Below, piece after piece: positions 8,514-19,400 of a stretch of DNA of 27,389 bases (positions are counted from its first letter, which is position 1; each line of letters begins with the position of its first letter). The notes under the pieces were generated by a model. The model searched no databases and had not been told where the DNA came from. It worked only from the letters and a program-made list of their open reading frames with translations. Both the position numbers and the translations under genes were made by a program. This stretch comes from Baffinella frigidus (taxonomy: Eukaryota > Cryptophyceae > Cryptomonadales > Baffinellaceae): the NCBI GenBank assembly GCA_026770585.1, contig MU646345.1, forward strand, positions 777,618 to 805,006, given 5' to 3'.

Positions 8514-8934
8514 CATGATTCCTCGCCCCTCCGCTTGACCCCTCCCCCCCCTCCCTTCCCCTCACCCCCCCCCGTCTCACACCCGAGTGCACACACCTTC
8601 TCGTTCTGCCTCAGTTGATGGGGTCTCCTCAAAATGAGGAGACCAGAAGTTGATCTGGCGGGGGTATTAATGGAAATATCGAGGCTATTCAGGACGACCG
8701 GACGGGCCCGCCTCAGACTTAACTGGTACAAATTTAAAACTCATGAGGTTTACAAGTGTTTTTTAGTGTTTTAGTCAGCATTCTTTGAAACTCTGTACCA
8801 CGAAATCGTCCTAAATTGGAACGATTTCCCTATGAGTGTGTGGTACAAATCCGCCAACCTTGGAACATTTGTATCTGCCAACCTTGGAACGTGAAAACGA
8901 TCAGTGAACCCGACGCAGGCAGAGCGAGACCTAA
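8514..8934. other. no gene; C-rich tract and small hairpins
   Basis: Pyrimidine-rich 8520-8580, a hairpin GTCTCCTCAAAATGAGGAGA (8626), and family K-like words GTGGTACAAATCCGCCAACC near 8840. Confidence 0.5.
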
Positions 8935-9122
8935 TCCGGGGACAGGTTTAATCTAAAAGAAAATGGATCCCTATTTGTTCATCTGAGTTAGACGAAGGTC
9001 AATTAGGGCCCTACGTGAATTTAATTAGGGCCAGAATCCGGTTTGATAAGCCATTTAACCTTCGTCCAACTCCTAGGAACACAGAGGGATCCATTTTCTT
9101 TTAAATTAAACATGTTCCCGGA
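8935..9122. mobile_element. 188-bp inverted-repeat element
   Basis: CCGGGGACAGGTTTAATCTA ... AAATTAAACATGTTCCCGG with AAAGAAAATGGATCCCT in both arms. It overlaps the 3' end of the minus-strand frame. Confidence 0.85.
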
Positions 9123-9144
9123 TGAGACCTTACTCTCCTTGGCC

Positions 9145-9599
9145 GAGCCAGCCGAATTGTGCGACGCAGTGGAATCTTGCCGGGCCAGATCTTGCCGGTC
9201 CAGATTCCGCGCCGCGCCGAGCCGCTCCGTGCCCTGTCGATGCAGCGTCCTCTCCGTCCCTTCGCGGAAATCCCGGAGCGCTTCTTGGTGGATAGACCCC
9301 GGTTTCCTCTCCGGGTCCGTCGTTTCAGGCGGCGCCTCCCTCCCAGCGCTGGATATCTCCGACGTGTCATCGCGCGCCATGCGTGTCGGCGGTGGTATGT
9401 CCCGGACGGGCAAGGGGGGCTGGACTGCTGGCCCCTCTCCCTCTGCCTCTCGGTCTCTCTCTCCTACAGTCATGGCGTCGAAGCCGGGGACGTTGGAATG
9501 CATATCGGGCACATCATCCGGAAATAGCAGCTCTTCCCGGGTGGTCGGCCGCGCCTTCATGTCCGGAGATGGCGGAAGCGGCAGCTCACGGGTCCCCAT
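9145..9599 (-). CDS. possible exon of a divergent gene, function unknown
   Basis: Unrecognised. Read on the minus strand, an open frame begins MGTRELPLPPSPDMKARP just after an in-frame TGA. It continues for about 150 residues of hydrophilic, Pro/Arg/Glu-rich, probably disordered protein. The frame runs on to 9021, but its last ~30 codons lie in an inverted-repeat element (8935-9122), so the exon more likely ends near 9145 at GAGA|GTAAGG. The opposite strand is also open and Ser-rich, a warning that GC-rich composition alone may keep both frames open. No domain, signal or homologue is recognised. If real, it would be transcribed away from SAM50 with a shared upstream region. Confidence 0.35.
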
Positions 9600-10192
9600 G
9601 TCTTCTCAAGTCTTTGAGCTGCGCTCAGCCCAACCTGTCTGGACCCAAGGTGGAGCCGACGAAGAAGAGAGTGCCCAACGTACCCTGCGAGAAAGGCAGA
9701 TATCCACGAGGTCAGCATCCTCGGCAGCGCATCAATATGAGCATGCCATGAGCATTTCATCGAAGTCCCACATTTCATGGAAGTAACAGAAAAAAACTTG
9801 GATGGCAGTGCAAGAAAAATGTGGGAGCCAGGAAAGGGCGCGCGGGGCTCACCTGGGGCGCCAGCTCCAGTCCAACTCACCGTTCTGCTTTGAACGACGC
9901 TCGCTGTTCCACCGGGTGCCCAGTCCCCCAATCTCTGAATCTGTTTCGGAAGCGTCGAGCTCTGAACGCTTTTTCTGTCTTTCTATTGCCTTTAATTAAA
10001 ATACTTTTAGATTCTACAAAGTTGACGGATCTGCCCTCCAGCTGTCAACTTGAGAAAGCGTCCAGGGCTCGAGGCTTTCGTACGTCGAAATCGAGGAGGG
10101 TGCGGTGGGATCAAAGGTTCTTCCCCCGTCGTTGGATCCTGGCACGAGGATCCCCAGCCGTCGTTTCCAGGTAACACTGGGACGATCACATC
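9600..10192. promoter_or_regulatory. 5' flank of SAM50, possible bidirectional promoter
   Basis: No TATA box stands out. An AT-rich stretch with TTAATTAAAA lies at about 9988-10003, 190 bases before the SAM50 ATG, followed by a fragment of the recurring AAGTTGACGGAT repeat (10018-10050). The minus-strand exon candidates overlap the left part. Promoter assignment is positional only. Confidence 0.25.
9867..9990 (-). CDS. possible minus-strand exon(s) with consensus donors
   Basis: On the minus strand a polar reading frame (RQKKRSELDASETDSEIGG...) ends at GAACG|GTGAGT, and a little further on is CCCCAG|GTGAGC. Both are textbook 5' splice sites, unlike those of SAM50. Further downstream on this strand CTTTCTCGCAG (about 9697-9707) looks like an acceptor. 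This could be an upstream exon of the 9145-9599 candidate. No Met start or family was identified. Confidence 0.3.
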
Positions 10193-10447
10193 ATGGACGC
10201 GGACGATCTCCGGAGTACTGCGCCACCGATGCCAGGCCAGGGGCAGAACCCGGACAAGCTGCTGTCGGTGCCGGTCAACGTGCAGCGCGTTTTCGTGCAC
10301 GGAAATGAGCGAACGAAGCGCGCACTGGTCGAGGCCGAGCTGGCCAACGCGCTCGCCGCACACACGCACCGGGATCTCGCCATCGAGCTCTCTATGGCGA
10401 CGCAGCGGCTCGAAGAGCTTGACATCTTCAAGAGCGCCGTGTGCGAG
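10193..10447 (+). CDS. SAM50: SAM50 exon 1: N-terminus and POTRA domain
   Basis: 85 codons. Residues 28-85 are a POTRA domain: VQRVFVHGNERTKRALVEAE, then an amphipathic helix ending LEELDIFKSAV, the classic R-T-(K/R)...E-L...L..L.IF..V pattern. The first 27 residues (MDADDLRS...) are polar and low complexity, as is usual for the cytosolic/IMS N-tail. An in-frame TAA lies 18 bases before the ATG. The donor is GAG|GTTTGT. An upstream exon is possible because CAG|GTAACA at about 10168-10176 looks like a donor, but no coding signal is needed there. Confidence 0.92.
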
Positions 10448-13400
10448 GTTTGTCTCCATGCTCAAGCGCGCCCAGGCAGGGAATTTGGCGCCGCGTGGGA
10501 ACTCGCACCAGCGTCTATCTCCCCACTCCACGCCTCGGTGCCGGCGATGCGCCAGTTCGACGATCCATCCTCCTAGGCACCTCCCTCTGGACCACCACGC
10601 ACACCGACGCTGTCCGCCGCACTGACCTCCCACCCGCGTGCAGGTGGACCTGATGCCCGGCGGGAAGGACGACGCAGTCCAGGTGTCCCTTCCTCCAGCC
10701 CTCAGAGTGGGAGTAAATCGCCTTTTTTAACCCCCTTCATTTGTACTGGAGGCCGCCGGAATCTGGCGAACTGTGGTACAAATCAGGGGTCTCGACCAAG
10801 AGGATTTGCTCCCACTCTGAGGGCTGGTGGTCAAGTGCCCATAGGGGGAATTTTCACCCTAACTCGCCCTAGGCAGGTCCCAGGGCCCTACCGTAGGGCG
10901 TATGCGCCTACTGGGCACTTGAGGCACTTGAGGGATACACACCCTGTAATGTGGAAAGATGAGGCCAGCGAGGTACTTAAGACCTACGGATTGCCTACGG
11001 TAGGAGCCCCCGTCCTACGACTTTTCAAGTCATTTTTGTTTTAAAAGTCGTAGGAAGGGGGGCTCCTACCGTAGGCAATCCGTAGGCTGTAAGTACCTCA
11101 CTGGCGTGACCTTAGCGCACTCCTCTTCGAACCCGGCACCTCCTGGTGTCAGATCTAGGGCTAGAAAACTCAACCCCTAAAGAAAACTGCTAGAAAACTC
11201 AACCCCTAAAGAAAACTGCTAGAAAACTCAACCCCTAAAGAAAACTGCTAGAAAACTCAACCCCTAAAGAAAACTGCTAGAAAACTCAACCCCTAAACCA
11301 TCAACTCTACCTCAACCCTATTCCCTATTCCCTAATCCCTTTTCCCTAATCCCTAAACCCTAAACCCTAAACCCTATATCCTAAACCCTAAACCCTGAAC
11401 CATGAACCATGAACCCTCAACCCTCGACTCTCAACCCTAACCCCTAAACCCTAGACCCTAGGCCCTAGGCCCTACACCCTCGGCCCTGAACCCCACACCC
11501 CACACCCCACACCCCACACCCCACACCCCAAACCCCAACCCCCAAACCCCAAACCCCAAACCCCAAACCCCGCCCCAACCCTAAACCCTAAACTCCAAAC
11601 CCTAAACCCTACACTCGGGGGCAGATTGACGTGAGGGTGGAGGAGAAGGGCTTGCATACGCTCTCGACGGGGACATACATGCAGGTCCGAACTATCCCAA
11701 AAGTGAACAATCTCCCCTTATTCCTTCCGGGGAATTGACTTTTGGCGGCCCCTTCCAAGAAACTGGCGTGGCTGGTGCGCGTCTTTTGGATGACCACACG
11801 AAGCTATCCATGCGAACAGATTCATAAGTTAATTGTTGGATTATTGCCTAGGAAACACGCCAAAAGTCAGCATTTGATCACGTTTCCGTACGGACATCCG
11901 TACGGAAACGTGATCATTTCCCCACAAATTTTAAAATGTCCTTTTATTCTGTTCGCATGGATAGTCTCGTGTGGGAGGGGAGGCGTGAAGTTTTGGATTT
12001 TAGGTCCAATTTTGTTAGGTCGGGGTTCAGGGCTTAGGGTTAAGGTCGGGGTTCAGGGCTTAGGGTTTAGGTCGGGGTTCAGGGCTTAGGGTTTAGGATT
12101 AGGGTTTTAGGGTTGGGGGTTTGGACTGCGCTTGTTCAAACCACAGAACACACACGCACACGTGGGGTGTAGGGTTCAGGGCCGAGGGTGTAGGGCCTAG
12201 GGCCTAGGGTCTAGGGTTTAGGGGTTAGGGTTGAGAGTCGAGGGTTGAGGGTTCATGGTTCATGGTTCAGGGTTTAGGGTTTAGGATATAGGGTTTTAGG
12301 GTTGGGGGTTTGGACTGCGCTTGTTCAAACCACAGAACACACACGCCCACGCGAGATTCCCAAGACCATGCGACGTGAACGCGCCCATCTCTCGCCCACT
12401 CACAAGGCTACGCAGGTTTGATCGCACCTGACCTCTTTGATTCCAGAGTCGGCGAGATGGAGGTGGGTCAGGGTTCAGGGTTCACCATGATAGCCTCGAG
12501 GAGGGAGTTGCTCGGAACGATCCCGAGTCGCCCGAGCGCACACGCGCACAGTCTTCTTGGACATGCCCGCCCGCCGTCCTGAGTGACCGTTGCCATTTAA
12601 TCACACACGGCAATCGTCTTACTCCTTGTCGTTGCTTCTGATTGCAGAGGCACTGGTCCGTGGAACAGCCCCGCCGGCAGGCTCGTGAACGCCCGCGTGA
12701 CCGGTCACGCGGACGCCGAAGCCAGACGGTCGGTCGTGACTGCCTTGCGTGTACGGGGGGCGATGGTGAGCCTTCTCCTGGACACGTTTGAGCAATGGCT
12801 TCTGATTGCAGAGGCACTGGTCCGAATCACAGCACACACGTATAGTCTTCGAATAGGCAGGAATAGGTGTGCTGCTCTCAAAGCTATTCCTGGAATAGGC
12901 AGGCATAGGTCCCGTGTACACATGTATCCCTTAAGTGACCAGGCCTCCAAATTTGGGGGCCTGAGGTCCTAGGCTGGTCCTAGGGCCCTACGGTAGGGCG
13001 TGTGAGCCTACTGGACACTTGAGGGATAGTCTTCTACTTGGTGGACTACAGATCTTTCAAGACCCCATAGTCTAGGGGTCGCGAGATCAAGTCTGTACCG
13101 GGATATGGCTACCATACGTGAAAGTGGACGAGGCTCCTTTTGAAATGAAAAACCTGTGGTGTGGCTTGGCGCTGCCCTCCTGCTCCTACTTTAGACGTGA
13201 CCGGGAGCAATCATAAGTTGACACAACAGGAAAACGCTCAGAATCTGAGCGTTTTGCCAAAAGTTGACACGAGGTTCTATTGAAGTTGACTTTTGCGATT
13301 GACCCCCTTCAGGTCCAGAGTAGCCCCTGTCTGGTGCGAGTGAAAGCATAAGCAGTCATCATTTTTAATATTAACGATAGCGGTTTTGTTATTCATCCAT

Positions 13401-16400
13401 TCAGGTAATTCAACATAAGAACCACCAGCTACACTTTTTAATTTCGCAAAACTGAATGTGAAGTATCTTGGTGCTGTGGTACAAACCCGCCAACTTTGGA
13501 GCGGGAAAGAGCCTGTTCGTGGATTGGGGCAATGCGACCGAAACCCGAACCCCGAAATCTAGCTCTGCCTCACTCGGGTTGAACGACCACTCTCAAGTGG
13601 AGATGCTGGGTGTGCAGTGCAAATCCGCCAACTTCCCACTCGAGGCTAGAAATGTGACTATTTTAAAACAGGGTTTCGTTTTAAAAAGAGGCGTGTAGTA
13701 ATTTTCGCGCAAACGAGGGCGTTTGGTCACGTATCGGGCGGAATTTCGCCCGATACGTGACCACGCCTGCCCGTGACTGGTACTAAATTCAACAACCCCA
13801 CATTCAAAATAGTCCCATTTCTAGCCTCGAGTGGTCACAGCGGGAAAGCGCCCGTGCTCACCAAATTCGTGAGACCAAATCATACTGAGACAGAGCTGGG
13901 GATGAAATTTCTCTTACTGAGCGGCCGCACGCAGGGCGGGGAAGGCAATTTCGAGGTGGCCTGGACGCTCCGCAACTTCTTCGGCGACGGCGAAAAACTC
14001 CAGGTGTCTCTCACCACACAGCGGACTTCGAGGGGATTTTGGACAACCCCTGAGCGATAAAATCTAGGACCCTACAGTAGGCAACCCGTAGGGACATAGG
14101 GGGGTTCCTAGGGCTAAGGTAACGGAAACTCGGGGAAAGCTCCAGATTCGTGAGAGAACCACACGAGAACGCTACAGGGGCATATTTAAATGAGGAATTT
14201 TAAGATTTGTGCGGGTCACGTCCGGGACCGAACAGAAATTTTGGTGGGTGACCTTGGAGCCATTCAAAAATAATGCTGTAAGACAGACACGAGGTTGTTC
14301 AATCTGATCCGAAATCCGTGATCGTTTTTATAATGATCACGAATTTCGCATAGAAAGACGACGTCTCTAATTGTTTGAGGGGCGCAAGTCTTTTGATATA
14401 TTCTGGAAAGTTCTTTTCTTCTTCGACACAGTCCTTCAAAATCCTTTTTCGGCCGCGTATTTAAAATCTTTATCAGCCCTGACGGTTTTCAAAAGGTTCC
14501 TCTAGCGTTCTCGAGCGGAAGGTCCCAGTTTTGGGCCCCTTTCTTAAGTCCCAAAGTCAAGAAAAAGCTCAAATTCCCGCCACAAATCGGCCGCATCACT
14601 GAAAAGTGGCCGATGTGACGGGAATTTGAGCTTTTGTTGATTTTCTGACTTGAGAAAGGGGCCCAAAACTGGGAACTTCTCCATTTAGGGTTTCTCTCAC
14701 ACCAATCCTCCGAAGTGGACCAAATCGAGGATTTTGTTCGAGCCATTTCCAGGCGGCGGGCGTTCGAATTTCATCGCGTCCCTCCATAGATTATATCTCA
14801 GATTTCTGTGGGACTTGGAGCCATTCTGTACATGTAGAGTTTTAAAACTCTTCGATTTATTCCAGAAATCGTTTAGATGGACAGTTTCCGAGATATAATC
14901 TATCAAGGGGCCCGATGAAATTGTCTTTCCCGCCCTCTCCCGTTTTTGGAGTCCATCTACGCGTAAAGTTGACTCTGCCCTGGGAAACACGCTAAAAGTC
15001 GAGCCCTTTGAGCCCGTGCCATGCGCAACAACGCTTCGGCTGTACAACGAAACACATTTCGCACGAAACGTTGCGTTTGGCATTCGCACTTGTGACCTGG
15101 CGTGGCCTTGGCACACGCGTCCTCTTCTACTGCAAAGCCACAAGGGAAGTCTCAATTTCTCTGGACACGACACTATTGTTGCCTTTTGACGATTTTTGGT
15201 CATGTCCTTGGGGCAGAAATTGCCTTTTGAGGTGAAAATGGCTCCAAAGTAGCTGAAGCAAATGCTTCCGCTACTTTTTGAAACTTCCCCTGGGGCTTTC
15301 CAGTAGTTCCTCCTGGCGCTTCTGATCCAGAACGCCAATGGCTCCAAGGACGGGTCACGTGACTCCAGTATCCTCCCCAGAGCAATACCTCCATGGGGCA
15401 CACTACTTGTTCCTCTTCCTCCTGACTCTCCTGAACCAGGAAGCCCCGTGTCATTTTCTGAACAAGAATATCCCGAACCCTCTCTCCTGAACCAGAATAT
15501 CCCGAACCCTCTCTCCTGAACCAGAATATCCCGAACCTCTCTCCTGAACCAACATATCCCGAACCCTTTCCAGAGCAATGCTTCGATGGGGCACAAGACG
15601 TCCAACTCCTTCAAAGTCGACTTCTCGCGTCCTCTCTCGCACGGGTCCCGCCCATCAACCAACCTAAATCGAGTCATCCTCCAACCGCTATCGGATTGTA
15701 TGTACCTTCCAAAAGTTACTTCGCCCGGAGGAATCGCTGCGTTCTTTCCAAAAGTGGCCGATTTATGGTACACATGATAGAAAGACGCAAAATGTCCGAA
15801 TTCCGTTTAACCCCCTTCGGCGTAGACACCCGCCGTCACACTCGAGAATGCTGGAGGACCCTATTTACATGTGGGGCTGTAAGAATTTGTACCAGTCACG
15901 GGCGGGTTGGTCACGTGCCTGACTCCGTTTGAGTCAGGAACGTGACCAATCTCACGAAAGTTACTACACAAATACCCACTTGAAAAATCACCTCGATTTA
16001 AAATAGGGTCCTCTAGCATTCTCGTGTGGTCAACCAGCATCGTGTTTCACAGTCCCTTGACTCTTGTCGAAGCAGCACCGGGTTTAGACGAAATCCAGGA
16101 GGACGGCTAAACCCCCCGCAGGCCGTCTACCTGCAAAACCTAACAACTCAACGGTTTTTGTATTTCATAATACGTGAAGACAAACGCATGTCGACTGGCG
16201 TGCCCCATGCCCCGCCCCTTTTTGTTTCTAATTTTGACCAGTTGTACTTTGTTTCTATTTTTGACCAGTTTTAGTTTCTATTTTTGACCAATTCTATTTT
16301 TGACCGCGCCCCTCTTTGACCAGGTCTTCGACCAAAACACAACGTTTCCTGTATTTTACAATACTTAACAAAGGCACACGTTGCATGGCGTGCCCCCTCT

Positions 16401-19400
16401 GCTCAGCCCCTTTTTCTCCAGTGTCTCTTTTTGACCAGGTTGTGACCATTCCGCGCCCCTCGTTGACCAGTTCTTTTTTCAGTTCTTTTTTTAACCGCGC
16501 CCCTGTTTGACCAGTTCCGCGGCGCGCTTTTCGTCGACGCTCTTCCAGTCAGTCGCGAACCTGACCAAGTACTCGTCGTTCCGCGAGCGCCAGCGCGGCG
16601 TCGCGGTGCGTGACCCGCTTAACGCCGTTCTGTGACCCTCTTAACGCCGTGCTGCGACCCTCTTAATACCGCTCCAGAACCTTCCAGCGTATGATTAATT
16701 CCGCTCCAGAACCCTCCAGCGGTGCGTGGCCCGCTCATCTTCGCATACGTTGTATACTTGGTGATATACGACTCTGGGCAGGTCCCTCGAGATTATCTTC
16801 TCTCTCGTGTGACCTCCCCAGCGCCCACCTCTCACCACCTTGTGACCCTCCTACATCGTCGTTCTGCGACTCTCTTAACGCCGTTCTAGAACCTTCTAGG
16901 GCACTCTCGAACAGACACCAGAGGCGTCGCTGACGCTGGACACAGCTGGTAAAAGCTCGGGGTTGAGGCAAATCTCAATACAGAAACAGATTTCAGTTGC
17001 ACCCCCTTTTTGCTATCGTGGGGTGGATTGTGTGCTATCCACTTAGCAGCCACGGGGGGCTTCACGGATACAGTCCCTCTAAACGATTTGTACTATAATC
17101 GTATCCATTGCCCTGGAACTTAACCGGAACTTCACCTTGAATTCAAGGCGAAAAGAAACCCGGCCGCTGCTAAGTGGGGTACAGCTATGTCGAGGGCAAA
17201 ATAGCGAATTCCTCCCTTAAGATAGCACGACACGGTCTTTTAAACCGAACCTGATTCTACATTAGGGGTGCGGTTAGCGCCTAGGCCCCCCTGCCACGCC
17301 AGAGTCTCGCAAGGGGTCGCCAAAAGTCAATTTCCCCTCAAGGCAGCGGTTTTCAAAAGTCAAAGAACCTTATCAGAAAGGTTTAAAAAAAATCAACACC
17401 TCAACCACTCTGGCGTGGTGCCTCCCCCCACCACACGAGGCTACCTATGCGAACAGAATAAATGTCGATTGTAAACGTGTGTAGTAATTTTCAGCTAAAA
17501 AGCAGCGACTTTACACAGGTCCGACCGCTCAGCTGGCGGAAACGTGATCATTCGCCCACAAAACTTTAAAAGTCCGTTTTATTCTGTTCGCCTGGGTAGC
17601 CTCGTGTGGCATCTCGACTCCTGGCTCGTGCGCGGTCGTGCGCGGACAACCCGAACATGTTTTTCATGAATCTGTTTTTCCAACACAATTAATCAGTTTC
17701 CCCTCAAAATGGATCTGTTTTTCCTCGTTAGATCCCGGCACGCTGCGACCCTCGTTGACGGATTCTGGTACTAATCCGTTAACCTTGGGGGGGGGGGGGT
17801 AGGGTTTGGTTTGGGGTTTGGGGTTTGGAGTTTGGGGTTTGGGGTTTGGGGTGAAAACCACTCTTAACGGTAGGATCCTGGCGTGTGGTAGATTGCGCTG
17901 ACGAGCGTGCTAGACGGCGCCGGGAACCTCCTCCACCAGGAGTAGAGGAAGAATCCTGGACTCTAGAACGTTCTAGAACCTTCTAGAACCTTCTAGAACC
18001 TTCTAGAACCTTCTAGAACTTTCTAGAAGCGCTGGGGTGATGCGAATCCCGGCGTGCGGCAGGTTGCGCTGACGAGCGTGCAAGACGGCGACGGGAACCT
18101 CCTTTACCAGAAGTAGAGGAAGAATCCTGGATTCTAGAACCTTCTAGAAGCGCTGGGGTGATGCGAATCCCGGCGTGCGACAGGTTGCGCTGACGAGCGT
18201 GCAAGACGGCGACGCGTCGCACGAGGTGCACTACGAGGGCGTCTGGCGCTCTGTCACTCAGGTCCCCCCCCATTCCCCGAAACCCTGAATTCGAAAACCG
18301 AAAACCGAAAAACCGAAACCCGAAACGTGCAGGGCCCTCTGCACAGACCACGCAGGGCTGGAGGGGGTATTCAAAAGTCATTTTTGATGGGAAAACTTTC
18401 TCAAAAGTCATTTTTTAGCACAAAAACGGCTCCAAGAACGAGGAAGCGGCTCCAAGAACGAGGAAGGAATACCCCACCCAAGGGCCTGGAGTGGTTGGCA
18501 GTCACGCGGGGCGATGGTGTGTCTGGTGCAATCGAGACACTGCGAAGACGTGCCACACAGCGGACTTTGAAGAGATTTCGAATAACCCCTAGGCGATAAG
18601 ACCTAGGACCCTATGGTAGGCAGCCCGTAGGGACATAGGGGGGGTCCTACGGATAAGGTAACGGAAAGGTGGCCCAATTTGGGCCTAAAATCACCTTGTA
18701 GCCCGCTGTGTGGCTTTGCAACTCTCTGGGTTGGCTGGGGTGCCACACAGTGGGCTTCGAGGGTTTCGTTGGGGCCGGAATTCCGGGTGTTGCGTTGCCA
18801 ATTTGCATCAAAAAATCCTTGAGGTTAATTGTCTTCAGGCAAACTGACTTTTGATGAAAGGTTCGCAGTCCACCGTGTGGTGTGCCCTCCCCCGCCAGTG
18901 ACTCGCAAGGGTTTGCACACACACCTGAACGCTTAAATATTGTTTTTGTCGCTAAACGCTGAATCCCGGGGCCCGGCAGTCGCGCGGGGCGATGGTGTGC
19001 CGCCCAGATGAGGCAGGGGACTCCTTCAAGTCCAGGTGCTCTTCCTCAGCCTCAATCTCTTCGAAACGAGCCTCAAACTTAACTAGAACAGGGCCCAGTT
19101 TCGGGCCCCTTTCCCAAGTCCGAAAGTCAATTCCTGGTACAAAATTTAGAACTCCAAGATCTTTTAAACTCCTCAAAATGATTCTCCTCAAAACGAGGAG
19201 ATCAGAAGTTTGTTTCCCTGGTTTGCGGTGCACGCCCGTCGAATTTTTCAGTGGTGATATTGGGGAGGTCACACGAGAGAGAAGAGAATCTGGCAGGGGC
19301 CTCCTTCAAGTCCAGGTGCCCCTCCTCCACACAGCGGACTTGGAAGGGATTTTGAACAACCTTCAAGCGATAAGACCTAGGACCCTAGGATAGACAACCC

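Noticed and set aside
1-9120. CRISPR array or bacterial mobile island
   Set aside because: Repeats are inverted, of variable spacing and without uniform spacers; introns and telomere-type DNA show a eukaryotic nuclear context.
9043-9786. 247-codon Ser-rich plus-strand frame
   Set aside because: It begins inside an inverted-repeat element and mirrors the minus-strand candidate. Composition (Ser/Arg/Gly) is typical of antisense reading of GC-rich DNA.
11110-11150. tRNA-like GGTTCGAA word on the minus strand
   Set aside because: No A-box or cloverleaf pairing at the required distance.
14697-15773. 358-codon minus-strand open frame, the longest in the window
   Set aside because: It crosses element H, the complement of exon 5 and a tandem repeat, and has no recognisable domain. 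It is open by chance over repeats.
19252-19315. Alternative exon 8 (GDIGEVTRERRESGRGLLQ frame)
   Set aside because: Superficially Sam50-like around R-E-S-G, but its length is not phase-compatible and it includes only the 3' echo of exon 8. 18980-19035 fits in length, phase and the Ser codon split.
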